The notes: generated by a model from the letters alone, not told the origin. Shown: positions 16,779-25,705, counted from the stretch's first letter. The stretch: 64,000 bases of DNA from Bacillus shivajii (GCF_020519665.1 NZ_CP084703.1:1612001-1676000), one strand, 5' to 3'. Numbers and translations are program-made.

Positions 16779-17698
16779 AAAATAAATACTTATTCTCAGT
16801 AACAGTACCCGGTAGTACTGCAAATCTTGGTCCTGGGTTTGACTCTGTTGGCTTGGCAATTAACCGTTATTTAAAATTAAATGTCTATGAAAGTGATAAG
16901 TGGCGGTTCGTTCCATTATCTGAAAACCTGGATGACATCCCTCAAGGGAAAACAAACTTTATTTATAAAATAGCCTCTTCAGTAGCAGAACAATTCTACC
17001 GTTTACTCCCGGCTTGTGAAGTCGAAGTAAACAGTGAATTACCTCTTGCAAGAGGGCTTGGTAGTAGTGCAGCGGCAATCGTTGCTGGTATTGAACTTGC
17101 AGATCAATTGCTCGATTTACAGATGCATCCTAAAGAAAAGGTCCACTTGGCAAGTCAGTTTGAAGGCCATCCTGACAACGTTGCAGCTTCATATTATGGA
17201 GGCTTAGTAATTGGTACTCATCACCATAAAGAGACAGATGTTATATTTGGGATTTACCCTGAATTCGATATCGTCGCTGTCATACCAGAATATGAACTAA
17301 AGACATCTTCAGCACGTGATTTGCTGCCTAGTGAATTATCATATTGTAACGCGGTGAAAGCAAGTAGTATAAGTAATGTTCTCATAGCTGCCCTATTACA
17401 AGAAAGGTGGGACATAGCAGGGAAGATGATGCAAAATGATCTCTTTCATCATCCATATAGAGATAAAGTAATACCGGAATTCAACGAAGTGGTATCTCTT
17501 TCTTCGAATTTTAACATGTATGGAATTGCGTTAAGTGGTGCAGGCCCGTCGATCATGTGCTTTGTTCCTCAAGGTATAGGAAGTGAGCTACAACAGGAAC
17601 TTGCGGCAATATTTAAATCCCACTCCATCCAATTGTTAAATGTTGAAAAGCGTGGAGTGGTTGTTGAACTAAATTCATCATTATTAACAAAAACTTGA
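16775..17698 (+). CDS. thrB: Homoserine kinase
   Basis: A 307-residue GHMP kinase that phosphorylates homoserine with [18 protein letters not shown] is at the N-terminus, the ATP-binding [10 protein letters not shown] near 92-100, and the C-terminal [10 protein letters not shown] motif near 255. It is the last gene of hom-thrC-thrB, overlapping thrC by ATGA. A long hairpin closes the operon. Confidence 0.96.
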   Translation: MKNKYLFSVTVPGSTANLGPGFDSVGLAINRYLKLNVYESDKWRFVPLSENLDDIPQGKTNFIYKIASSVAEQFYRLLPACEVEVNSELPLARGLGSSAAAIVAGIELADQLLDLQMHPKEKVHLASQFEGHPDNVAASYYGGLVIGTHHHKETDVIFGIYPEFDIVAVIPEYELKTSSARDLLPSELSYCNAVKASSISNVLIAALLQERWDIAGKMMQNDLFHHPYRDKVIPEFNEVVSLSSNFNMYGIALSGAGPSIMCFVPQGIGSELQQELAAIFKSHSIQLLNVEKRGVVVELNSSLLTKT

Positions 17699-17703
17699 CT
17701 AGT

Positions 17704-17782
17704 GAGGATGACTCAAATTCAAAGTGCTAAGCACCTCCATAACAGAAGGGGGGAGCCTGGCACTTATGAGTCATCCTCTTTC
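17704..17782 (+). terminator. Long hairpin terminator after thrB
   Basis: Outer arms GAGGATGACTCA / TGAGTCATCCTC (17704-17715, 17767-17778), then TTTC; inside, AAGTGC/GCACTT and a CTCC/GGGG pairing extend the stem. The apex contains the phrase AGCCTGGCAC, resembling the palindromic motif at 7601. Confidence 0.75.
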
Positions 17783-17909
17783 ATTATAGAGTTGTCCCTT
17801 CACTTTTTGAGAATAAACAAGCATATTCACATCTCATATTGCAATGAGACAAACTGTCATGAATACATATAATAAGTGATTTAATACGTATAGAAATGAG
17901 GGAGACATC

Positions 17910-19760
17910 ATGTGCGGCATTTCAGGGTGGATTGATTTTAGTCGGAAGTTAACGAATAAGGATGCTGTCATTGAAAAAATGGCAGAGACATTAAAGAAGA
18001 GAGGGCCGGATGCTACGAACATTGATGTCACTGATCACGTCCTGTTCGGGCACACAAGGCTCATTGTTGTTGACCGAACAGGTGGCGCTCAGCCGATGTC
18101 TAAAATAGTTGGTGGAAAGACATATACAATATGTTACAACGGTGAATTGTACAATACAGAAGATGTACGAACAAAATTGAAGCAAGCTGGCTATACGTTC
18201 CAATCTCATTCAGACACTGAAGTACTATTGACAGCTTATATTCATTGGCGAGAAGGTTGTGTTGAAAAGTTAAACGGAATTTTCGCTTTTGCTGTATCAG
18301 ATGAAGAACGTCAGTCCGTCTTTTTAGCGCGAGATCGACTCGGTGTAAAACCATTGTTTTTCTATCCGTTAGGGGATGGATTACTCTTTTCTTCAGAAAT
18401 GAAAGGGATCTTTGCTCATCCAGATGTTACCCCAACATTAGATGAAGAAAGCCTTCAAGAAGTCCTAGGGTTAAGTCCGTCGCGAACTCCGGGGCACGGT
18501 GTGTATAAAGGAATGGAGGAACTCCGTCCAGCTCATTGGTTGCGAATTTCTCATGATGGGATCGAAAAGCGAAGATACTGGCAAGTCCAATCAAAACAAC
18601 ATACAGATTCAGAGAAAGAAACTGCTGAAAATGTGCGTTCTTTATTTATTGATGCCGTCGAAAGGCAGCTCGTTGCAGATGTACCTGTTTGTACGTTTTT
18701 ATCAGGTGGGGTAGATTCGAGTGCGATTACAGCCATTGCAAGCAACTATTTCGAGAAGCATGGTCGTGGGACTCTTCAGACGTACTCAGTCGACTATGAA
18801 GACAATGAGCAATATTTTAAAGAAAGCAAATTCCAACCCAATAGTGATAAACCTTGGATTGAGATGATGTCCAACGCTTTTATGACTGATCATAAGCGAT
18901 GTGTTATTTCAAATGAAGCATTATACGATCATTTAAAGGAAGCGACAACGGCTAGAGATTTACCTGGTATGGCTGATATTGATTCTTCTTTACTATGGTT
19001 TTGTAAGGAAGTAAAAAAAGATGTCACCGTAGGCCTTTCTGGAGAATGTGCTGATGAAATCTTTGGCGGTTATCCGTGGTTTCATGACGAGAAAATGATG
19101 AATCAACCGATTTTCCCTTGGATGAGTTCGTTAAAAGAAAGAGAGGCGATTCTTCGTCCGGAGTGGAAAAAACGTCTTGATTTACAGAACTATGTCAAAC
19201 AGCGTTATGAAGAAACGCTTAGTGAAGTGCCGTATAACGATGGGGAAACTGGGACTGAAAAAAAGCGAAGAGCGTTATTTTATATGAATATGCTTTGGTT
19301 TATGACGACGTTGTTAGACCGTAAAGATCGGATGAGTATGGCCGCTAGTTTAGAAGTACGTGTCCCGTTTGCGGATCACCGTCTTGTTGAATATGTGTGG
19401 AATATCCCTTGGGAGATGAAAATGCTTGAAGGCAGAGAGAAAGGGATTTTAAGAAAAGCATTAGAAGGCATATTACCTGATGAAGTTCTTTATCGAAAAA
19501 AGAGCCCATATCCGAAAACCCATCATCCTGTTTATACAGAGCTTGTCACAAATGGCCTTAAGTCAATTTTGGAAAGAAAACAGCGCTCCCCGCTTTATGA
19601 ACTTTTTGATAAGAATGCGTTAAAGAAGCTTGTAGATACAAAGGGGGCTTCGTTTGCAACACCTTATTTCGGCCAGTTAATGACAGGACCACAATTTATC
19701 GCTCATTTAATCCAAGTACATTTCTGGTTAGAAGAGAAGAACATAAACATTAAGCTTTAA
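17910..19760 (+). CDS. asnB: Asparagine synthase (glutamine-hydrolysing), AsnO-like
   Basis: A 616-residue amidotransferase. It begins MCGISGW, leaving Cys2 as the glutaminase nucleophile, with the rest of the class II glutaminase domain to about residue 210. The synthetase domain has the pyrophosphate-binding SGGVDSS near 265 and the later LSGECADEIFGGYP and DRKDRMSMAASLEVRVPFAD segments. It makes asparagine from aspartate, glutamine and ATP. Length is nearest B. subtilis AsnO (614), which acts mainly in sporulation, rather than AsnB (632), but the three paralogues cannot be separated by eye. GAGGGAGACATC precedes the ATG. Confidence 0.93.
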   Translation: MCGISGWIDFSRKLTNKDAVIEKMAETLKKRGPDATNIDVTDHVLFGHTRLIVVDRTGGAQPMSKIVGGKTYTICYNGELYNTEDVRTKLKQAGYTFQSHSDTEVLLTAYIHWREGCVEKLNGIFAFAVSDEERQSVFLARDRLGVKPLFFYPLGDGLLFSSEMKGIFAHPDVTPTLDEESLQEVLGLSPSRTPGHGVYKGMEELRPAHWLRISHDGIEKRRYWQVQSKQHTDSEKETAENVRSLFIDAVERQLVADVPVCTFLSGGVDSSAITAIASNYFEKHGRGTLQTYSVDYEDNEQYFKESKFQPNSDKPWIEMMSNAFMTDHKRCVISNEALYDHLKEATTARDLPGMADIDSSLLWFCKEVKKDVTVGLSGECADEIFGGYPWFHDEKMMNQPIFPWMSSLKEREAILRPEWKKRLDLQNYVKQRYEETLSEVPYNDGETGTEKKRRALFYMNMLWFMTTLLDRKDRMSMAASLEVRVPFADHRLVEYVWNIPWEMKMLEGREKGILRKALEGILPDEVLYRKKSPYPKTHHPVYTELVTNGLKSILERKQRSPLYELFDKNALKKLVDTKGASFATPYFGQLMTGPQFIAHLIQVHFWLEEKNINIKL

Positions 19761-19890
19761 TAAAGTGAGCCTATATGATGTTTCCTAAGTGCATTTTGAT
19801 CTCCTGAAAAAAAGAAAGTTTTAGTGATTTTCTTGAAATTAAACTCTTCTATTTATTGCCAAGACATCGTAAATATAAAAGGGATTCGAA

Positions 19891-19928
19891 AAGGGATTTG
19901 CGCAAAATGACAGAAAATCCCTTATAAT
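19891..19928 (+). promoter_or_regulatory. AOR gene promoter with overlapping inverted repeat
   Basis: A perfect 9-bp inverted repeat AAGGGATTT / AAATCCCTT (19891-19899, 19915-19923) spans a weak -35 (TTGCGC) and abuts TATAAT (19923-19928). The spacer is 19 bp. The repeat may be an operator. Confidence 0.5.
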
Positions 19929-19999
19929 TAGAGGGGTTTTAGAAGATGTTGGCGAAGTGAATGATGATTGTAAAAAATCGAATATGGGGAGGTATCAAA

Positions 20000-21823
20000 A
20001 TGAACTTAGGAGGCTACAAGAACAAGGAAGCGTGGGTAGATCTGACTGAGGGGAAGGTTGAGTACCGTAAACTGAACGAAGAGGATGCAAAAAAGTATGT
20101 TGGTGCACGAGGGTTAGGAGTTAAATACTTAGTAGATCATGGCATCTACAACGTTGATCCGCTTTCACCTGAGAACATGTTAGCCGTAATGACAGGACCT
20201 TTAACAGGTACTCGGATTCATATGAGTGGAAGACTTTGTACAGTGACACGTTCTCCACTTACTGGAACAGTGACGGATTCACATATGGGCGGATGGACAG
20301 CAGCCCGTTTAAAGTGGGCTGGTTTCGACAATCTCATTTTTACAGGAAAAAGTGATAAGCCGGTTTACCTCTATGTTGAAAATGGTCAAGCGGAGCTGAA
20401 AGATGCATCTAGTTTATGGGGGAAAGGTGTTCGTTCAACCGTTAAAGCACTTCAAGATTTATATGGTGATAAAGGTACAAGTGTGATGACGATTGGGCAA
20501 GGCGGTGAAAACCTCGTCAAATATGCAGGTTGGATGAATGAAGATGATCGTGCATCAGGTCGTGGGGGAACAGGAGCTGTTGCTGGATCAAAAAATTTAA
20601 AAGCGATCGTCATTAAGGGATCTCAAAAAGGGAATATGCCAGAGCCTGCAATGCCTGATAAATACCCAGAAGCTGTAAAAAGCGGGTTAAAGGCGATTGC
20701 TGAGGGTGTTTTAACAGCACCGAACAAAGGTGGACTCTCTGTATACGGAACGAATGTGTTAATGAATATTATAAATGAGTCAGGTGCACTTCCATCCCGT
20801 AACTCGCAAGTGACTCATTATGCTGAAGCGGAGGCAGTGAGTGGTGAAGCGGTTCGTGAAGAGATCCTTGTCGGTGAACCAACTTGCCATGCATGTCCAG
20901 TAGCGTGTAAAAAAGAAGTTGAAGTAAGTGACGGAAAATATAAAGTAAAAGTGGAGAGCTTTGAATATGAATCTGCTTGGGCATTAGGTCCAAACTGTGG
21001 TTCTCACAATAAAGAAGCGATTGCTTATATGATCGACCGTTGCAATGAATATGGCATTGATACAATTGAACTTGGAAATGCCTTTTCAGTTGCAATGGAA
21101 GCATATGAGAAAGGGTTAATGAAGGAACGTCTCGACTGGGGCGATGTCGATACCATGATCGAATGGATCGATAAAATTGTTTTCCGAGAAGGAATTGGAG
21201 ATATTTTAGCAGAAGGGCCCGGTCGAGCTGCAGCGAAGTTTGGTGACGGAAGCCTTGCGATGGTTGTTAAAAATCAAGCCATTCCTGCATATGACCCTCG
21301 CGGCATTCAAGGGATGGGGCTTGCTTATGCAACAAGTAACCGAGGAGCTTGCCATTTAAGAGGGTATACAGTTGCAGCCGAAATTGCTGGGATTCCAGAG
21401 CCCGTTGACCGTAACACTGTACAAGGAAAAGGCGAGTTACTCAAAGTATTCCAAGACCTTCATGCATTCTCTGATTCACTTGATCTATGTAAATTCTCGG
21501 CGTTCTCTGAAAATGCTGATTTATATGCTGAACAATATTCAGCAGTCGTCGGTATTGAACTTACGGGAGACGACATTATGAGAATTGGTGAGAGAGTCTA
21601 TAACATTGAGCGCTACTTTAATAATAAAGCTGGTTTCTTGAAAGATGCAGATAATCTGCCAGATCGTTTTACGAAAGAGCCAGCAACAGGAAACTCAAGT
21701 GGTGAAGTAAGCCACCTAGAAGAAATGCTTAAAGAGTATTATCACGTGCGCGGTTGGGAAGAAGGGACTGTACCAAAAGAGAAGCTAAAACAATTAAATA
21801 TCGAAGTAAATGTTGGGGCTTAA
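20000..21823 (+). CDS. Aldehyde:ferredoxin oxidoreductase family protein (tungsten/molybdenum pterin enzyme)
   Basis: A 607-residue protein of the AOR family, which oxidises aldehydes to acids with a tungsto-bispterin cofactor and an Fe4S4 cluster. The cluster ligands are seen as CHACPVAC (C296, C299, C303) and a late Cys in LDLCKFSAF (497). The pterin-binding regions are present: RLCTVTRSPLTG near 85 and YDPRGIQGMGLAYATSNRGACHLRG near 430. The ATG at 20000 has GGGGAGGT 6 nt upstream; a start at 19961 does not. Such enzymes are uncommon in Bacillus. Two Gly-Gly-ending small proteins, one MoaD-like, lie 2.1 kb away. Confidence 0.92.
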   Translation: MNLGGYKNKEAWVDLTEGKVEYRKLNEEDAKKYVGARGLGVKYLVDHGIYNVDPLSPENMLAVMTGPLTGTRIHMSGRLCTVTRSPLTGTVTDSHMGGWTAARLKWAGFDNLIFTGKSDKPVYLYVENGQAELKDASSLWGKGVRSTVKALQDLYGDKGTSVMTIGQGGENLVKYAGWMNEDDRASGRGGTGAVAGSKNLKAIVIKGSQKGNMPEPAMPDKYPEAVKSGLKAIAEGVLTAPNKGGLSVYGTNVLMNIINESGALPSRNSQVTHYAEAEAVSGEAVREEILVGEPTCHACPVACKKEVEVSDGKYKVKVESFEYESAWALGPNCGSHNKEAIAYMIDRCNEYGIDTIELGNAFSVAMEAYEKGLMKERLDWGDVDTMIEWIDKIVFREGIGDILAEGPGRAAAKFGDGSLAMVVKNQAIPAYDPRGIQGMGLAYATSNRGACHLRGYTVAAEIAGIPEPVDRNTVQGKGELLKVFQDLHAFSDSLDLCKFSAFSENADLYAEQYSAVVGIELTGDDIMRIGERVYNIERYFNNKAGFLKDADNLPDRFTKEPATGNSSGEVSHLEEMLKEYYHVRGWEEGTVPKEKLKQLNIEVNVGA

Positions 21824-21828
21824 TTTGT

Positions 21829-21861
21829 AAGCATGGGGCGTAAATCCCATGCTTCTTTTGT
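21829..21861 (+). terminator. Terminator of the AOR gene
   Basis: Stem AAGCATGGG / CCCATGCTT, then CTTTTGTTTT. A second hairpin CGGGAC / GTCCCG with TTTTT follows at 21881-21912. Confidence 0.85.
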
Positions 21862-22015
21862 TTTATAAAGGAAAGCGAAGCGGGACGGCAACTTATTGAC
21901 AGTCCCGTTTTTACAAAAATTATCGAGGAAGGTATGTCGTTGTACGATGCTTATTTCCATAACGGTAGAATGGTTTTGACGAAAACATTTCGATACAAAC
22001 ATCCTTATTGACGTT

Positions 22016-22615
22016 TTAAGGGGATTTTTTCAATCCCCCAGCGGCTAATGGTCCGTAAAAGTTCATATTTGCAATGATCTTTCCCATCTCTTTCGGAGAT
22101 TCTTGTAAGCCATTTTCAATCCAATGTTGAATGACACCTAAATGCGCAGAAACTAAATAAGCAATTAAATACTCTTGCGGGAGCGGTAACGATGTTTGAT
22201 CCGCCTGAACAAATTGAGTTTTTATTTGATTCGTAATTAACGCTTTGATTTTATTTTGAAAAGCAGGGTCCCCTTTTGGTCCTAAAATCGCTTTTACAAA
22301 AACGGCATGTTCTTTTAAGTATGCAAAATATTTTTCAGCTGCTGGATGTGGTTCTTCATCATCCCAATTTTCTAATTCTATCGTTTCAAGCTCTTTTGCA
22401 ATTTGCTGGATTCCACTCAATAATTCTTCTTCACTTTTTTCCAAAAGGTCATATTTATCCTCATAATGTAAGTAAAATGTTCCTCGGTTAATATTTGCTC
22501 TAGATGTGAGGTCTTTAATGGTTACTCGGTCTAATCCTTTTTCTTCGATAAGTTCAGCAAAAGTATTTCTTATCTGTTCTTTTGTTCGTACAACCCGACG
22601 GTCTTCACTGCTCAA
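22016..22615 (-). CDS. TetR/AcrR family transcriptional regulator
   Basis: A 199-residue regulator: an N-terminal TetR DNA-binding domain (RTKEQIRNTFAELIEEKG then VTIKDLTSRANINRGTFYLHY) and a divergent ligand-binding domain of the TetR_C type used in Bacillus YxaF/YtfX-like proteins. The likely start is a TTG with GGAGGTG 6 nt upstream; the first ATG in frame lies inside the divergent gene and is rejected. It is divergent from a membrane methyltransferase gene with a palindrome in between, so it probably represses that gene and itself. The inducer is unknown. Confidence 0.85.
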   Translation of the reverse strand: MSSEDRRVVRTKEQIRNTFAELIEEKGLDRVTIKDLTSRANINRGTFYLHYEDKYDLLEKSEEELLSGIQQIAKELETIELENWDDEEPHPAAEKYFAYLKEHAVFVKAILGPKGDPAFQNKIKALITNQIKTQFVQADQTSLPLPQEYLIAYLVSAHLGVIQHWIENGLQESPKEMGKIIANMNFYGPLAAGGLKKSP

Positions 22616-22649
22616 TTCCTTCACCTCCGATTTATTGAACACGCTTTGT

Positions 22650-22674
22650 TGAAGTGTTGAGTAATCAACATTCA
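22650..22674. promoter_or_regulatory. Candidate TetR operator
   Basis: Inverted repeat TGAAgTGTTGA / TCAACATTCA around GTAA, in the divergent gap between the TetR gene and the methyltransferase gene. A partly similar ATCAACATTGTGTTCAT follows near 22733. Confidence 0.55.
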
Positions 22675-22771
22675 GACAAACATTGTATATTGAATTCGTA
22701 TAGGGACTAATTATAATTGTAAGTAGAACATTAATCAACATTGTGTTCATTAGTATCAAGGAGATGATTTC

Positions 22772-23290
22772 ATGACAAATAAACAACCTTCAGTCCTATC
22801 ACATTTGATATCTATTTTACTGTTGCCTTTTAATGTAACAGTGATCATTCCATCACTATTATTATTGTTCTTCCATTTCGACTTTGGGTGGGGACTTCGT
22901 TTTCCAATTACTTTAGTTGTGTATTTGGTAGGGGGGATTTCGCTTCTTTTAGGGCTTACTCTTGTCATATTGACAGTTCGCCAATTTGCAACGAGAGGAA
23001 AGGGGACGTTAGCACCGTGGGACCCTCCACAAAAGTTGGTCGTTACAGGTCCGTATCGGTATACACGTAACCCAATGATCAGTGGCGTCGTATTAGTTTT
23101 GATAGGAGAAGTGATGATCTTTGGCTCAATACCGTTACTTATATGGTTTCTAATGTTTACAACGATTAATTATTCCTACTTTATTATCGGTGAGGAACCA
23201 CATCTTGAGAAAAAATTTGGCGAAGAATATGTCGAGTATAAAAAGAATGTCCCGAGACTATTTCCGAGACGTACGCCGTGGAAACAATAG
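22772..23290 (+). CDS. Isoprenylcysteine carboxyl methyltransferase-like integral membrane protein
   Basis: A 172-residue membrane protein with about four helices and the conserved C-terminal part of ICMT/PEMT-like methyltransferases: GPYRYTRNPMISG near 91, then EEPHLEKKFGEEYVEYKKNVPR. These use S-adenosylmethionine in the membrane; what bacterial members methylate is mostly unknown. AAGGAGATGATTTC precedes the ATG. It is divergent from the TetR gene and likely under its control. Confidence 0.85.
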   Translation: MTNKQPSVLSHLISILLLPFNVTVIIPSLLLLFFHFDFGWGLRFPITLVVYLVGGISLLLGLTLVILTVRQFATRGKGTLAPWDPPQKLVVTGPYRYTRNPMISGVVLVLIGEVMIFGSIPLLIWFLMFTTINYSYFIIGEEPHLEKKFGEEYVEYKKNVPRLFPRRTPWKQ

Positions 23291-23377
23291 GTTAAATAGT
23301 CTTTGAAATAAATGAAACCTTCACGAAATAGAATCGTAGATAAGAAAATTACATTTTCATTTGTGGAGGTAAGGACG

Positions 23378-23905
23378 ATGATTTATGTGGTTAGACATGG
23401 ACAAACAGATTTTAATAAAGAGGAGAGGCTCCAAGGTCGTTTCGGTTTACCTTTAAATGAAACTGGGATTAAACAAGCAGAACGACTAGGAGACCAACTT
23501 CGCAAGGTAAACTTTGACTTTGTTTTTTCATCTCCACAAGAGCGTGCAATTCATACAGCGGTGATCGTTACAGGTAAGGAGGTTGTTACTGATAGACGGC
23601 TAGATGTGTTTGATTTAGGTGAGGCAGATACACTGCGAAAACAAGAAGTGAAAATGGCTGGGACGATCCCCGATGCTAGCGTTTATAAAGGTGTTGAAGA
23701 TCCGAATCTTTTTGTTAAAAGAGTGTTCAGCTTTATGAAAGAAATAGAAGCTAAACACAGTGGACTTTCATGCAACATATTATTATCAGGACATCGGTGT
23801 ACGACAGGGTGTATCGGGGCCTACTTTGAAGGAATCCCAGAGGATCAAAATATTTTAAGGTTCTCATCAAATAACGGAGACTATAAGGTGTATAACCTCG
23901 AATAA
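23378..23905 (+). CDS. Histidine phosphatase family protein
   Basis: A 175-residue enzyme of the phosphoglycerate mutase-like superfamily. VVRHGQTDFNKEERLQG contains the catalytic RHG motif at the very N-terminus, SSPQERAIHTA holds the second Arg, and LLSGHRCTTG the second catalytic His. The active site cycles a phosphohistidine. The substrate is unknown. The ATG at 23378 has TGGAGGTAAG upstream and places RHG at the usual position; the upstream ATG at 23312 is rejected. Confidence 0.87.
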   Translation: MIYVVRHGQTDFNKEERLQGRFGLPLNETGIKQAERLGDQLRKVNFDFVFSSPQERAIHTAVIVTGKEVVTDRRLDVFDLGEADTLRKQEVKMAGTIPDASVYKGVEDPNLFVKRVFSFMKEIEAKHSGLSCNILLSGHRCTTGCIGAYFEGIPEDQNILRFSSNNGDYKVYNLE

Positions 23906-23920
23906 AACAGAAGTGTGTGT

Positions 23921-23960
23921 GATAGAATGGCGTTACGTTTTGCCATTCTATCTTTATTTT
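23921..23960. terminator. Bidirectional terminator
   Basis: Perfect 11-bp stem GATAGAATGGC / GCCATTCTATC between convergent genes, with T-rich sequence after it on the + strand and A/T-rich on the other. Confidence 0.8.
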
Positions 23961-24231
23961 AGCCACCGGCACGGAACGTTTTCTTGCGAAAAGATTTGAT
24001 AAGTGTACTTAGTGTTTCTTCATTTTCTGCTTTAAAGGTAAGAAACACTTTTGGGACATCTGATTGAAAAAAACGAAACGTCATTTGTTTCGATAAAGAA
24101 CACGCCCATTTGTCATGCATGACCGTACTCACATCTCCAGAGACTTCTTTACATACTCCACCAAGCTCTTGGAGGTACGAAATTAATTGTTTTTTATAAA
24201 TTCCCCGAATCTCAAGCGTTTTTTCAATCAT
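23959..24231 (-). CDS. Small protein ending in Gly-Gly, paired with a MoaD-like protein
   Basis: A 90-residue protein I do not recognise. It ends FRAGG, a C-terminal diglycine like that of ubiquitin-like sulfur carriers, but the N-terminal part (IEKTLEIRGIYKKQLISYLQELGG) does not look like a normal MoaD/ThiS beta-grasp start. It might be related to domains that accompany MoaD in some species. Only 2 bp separate it from the upstream MoaD-like gene, and its ribosome binding site is inside that gene's last codons, so the two are coupled. A role in sulfur delivery for the pterin cofactor of the nearby AOR is inference. Confidence 0.7.
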   Translation of the reverse strand: MIEKTLEIRGIYKKQLISYLQELGGVCKEVSGDVSTVMHDKWACSLSKQMTFRFFQSDVPKVFLTFKAENEETLSTLIKSFRKKTFRAGG

Positions 24232-24233
24232 TA

Positions 24234-24509
24234 TTACCCACCTGCAACAGGAGGGAATAAAGCGAGTTCATCTGATTTTTCGACTTCCGTTTCTAATCCG
24301 TTCATATGGATGACGTTTTTACCATTTATAAATACATGAATGTGAGGCTTTAGCTCATCTTCATTTTCGAAAAGCTCCTCCTGCATTGGTGGATACTGCT
24401 CAATAACGGACTGGAGAAGCTTCCCAATAGTGTCTCCATCTTCAAAAGGAACGTGAATCGTTTTATTGCCACAAATTTCTCGAAATGTCGCAAAGACTTT
24501 CATCTTCAT
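24234..24509 (-). CDS. MoaD/ThiS family ubiquitin-like sulfur carrier (SAMP1-like)
   Basis: A 91-residue beta-grasp protein beginning MKVFATFREICGNKTIHV and ending LALFPPVAGG, with the diglycine tail that is adenylated and thiocarboxylated by MoeB/HesA-like E1 enzymes. MoaD proteins pass sulfur into the molybdopterin dithiolene; archaeal SAMP1-type members can also be joined to proteins. The ATG at 24509 has AAGGAG 10 nt upstream; a TTG at 24518 lies too close. It is the first gene of a two-gene unit near a tungsten-type aldehyde oxidoreductase, which suggests it serves that enzyme's cofactor. Confidence 0.87.
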   Translation of the reverse strand: MKMKVFATFREICGNKTIHVPFEDGDTIGKLLQSVIEQYPPMQEELFENEDELKPHIHVFINGKNVIHMNGLETEVEKSDELALFPPVAGG

Positions 24510-24597
24510 ACCAATCAAACTCCTTTACAGTGGAAGAATTAGAATATAATGACTTTTCTTTTTATTATGCGGTTATTTTCAAAAAGGCGCAATCATT

Positions 24598-25705
24598 TAT
24601 ATGAATCAATTTCATAACTCAAAATATGATGTGAAATTCCGAATGATGAGTGTGAACTTCACTTCAGACGGACGCTTTCCCGAGGGCTTGTCTTCAGCTA
24701 ACTTAGGTTCAACAACTCTTCGCCTAAGTGGATCTTCAGACTGCACTAATCCTCCGGGAGTCGCCGTCTTTTGTTAAGTTCACTTCTAAAGAAAACTCGC
24801 CGATTGGCGAGCCTTTAAGGCGAAGACAAAGGCGTAGTTGTAACGCACAGGACGTGCTAACACCGGCGTTCCGACAGGATGTCGGGTATTTAGCCGGTGA
24901 ACATAACTATACACATAGAAATTTTCACTACGCCGAAATTGCTTCTTAGCTAAAATTTTATACATTCTTATAGTGTAAACAAAACTTGGCTTTTCGTTAA
25001 AGAGATTCTTAGTAAGCGAAGTGTGCTTACTTAGAAGCTCTTATGCTTTAGTGCAAGTCATTAATTAGGAACTTCGACTACAATCGATCACGTCCTGTGA
25101 TCAACGCCGAAGTCACCACCTCCTGTGGAAGTAAGCCTTAGTTGCCACAAGCTCAACTCCTATGATTAAACGTCGAGTTGCGACGAGTAACCGCAGGAGC
25201 AACGAGCATTCGCTTCTCCGAATATTCTTCGAGCTGCCTCGACGCATCAACTTCCAAGAAGTGCTTGAAGAGGAAGAGGCACGTAGTCTGCGACGAGTAA
25301 CCGCAGGAGCAACGAGCATTCGCTTCTCCGAATATTCTTCGAGCTGCCTCGACGCATCAACTTCCAAGAAGTGCTTGAAGAGGAAGAGGCACGTAGTCTG
25401 CGACGAGTAACCGCAGGAGCAACGAGCATTCGCTTCTCCGAATATTCTTCGAGCTGCCTCGACGCATCAACTTCCAAGAAGTGCTTGAAGAGGAAGAGGC
25501 ACGTAGTCTGCGACGAGTAACCGCAGGAGCAACGAGCAACGGCTTCCTCGAAATCCCTTCGAGCTGCGACGAGCAAGCGTAGCGGCGCAGAAGCACTTAT
25601 CTATCGACCATAAATTTATAAATTCTGATAGTACAAATAAAACGTACATTTAATATCATTCGTTTCACTGCGCAAAAAACGTAATTATGAAATTCATTCA
25701 TATAT
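24598..25705. repeat. Nested repeat island bounded by family A terminal repeats
   Basis: The island starts with TATGAATCAATTTCATAA and ends with TTATGAAATTCATTCATA, the inverted ends of family A elements. About 120 bp at the left matches 13743-13866, and the right 100 bp matches the left part of copies at 29411 and 30783. The middle is foreign to a minimal copy (140 bp): it holds a GCGACTCC-type segment, an ACGTCCTGT hairpin region also found in family B, and the 110-bp tandem array. No gene is supported in this 1.1 kb. Confidence 0.75.
25181..25540. repeat. Perfect 110-bp tandem repeat, 3.3 copies
   Basis: Copies begin at 25181, 25291, 25401 and 25511, each with CGACGAGTAACCGCAGGAGC. The first three are identical over all 110 bp; the fourth is cut after about 30 bp. 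The period is not a multiple of three, so frames through it change at each copy and it is non-coding. Relatives of the unit occur singly near 11790-11965 and 61650-61735. Confidence 0.92.

Noticed and set aside
21934-22011. 25-codon frame after the AOR terminators with AGGAAGGT upstream
   Set aside because: Very short, site spacing is poor, and there is no other support.
23312-23377. Extended N-terminus of the histidine phosphatase
   Set aside because: The upstream ATG has no ribosome binding site and would move the catalytic RHG away from the N-terminus.
25181-25540. CRISPR array
   Set aside because: Repeats are directly joined 110-bp units with no variable spacers and no cas genes nearby.
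25113-25649. Several open frames of 60-109 codons on both strands
   Set aside because: They run through the 110-bp tandem array, shift frame at each copy, repeat the same peptide pieces and have no ribosome binding sites.
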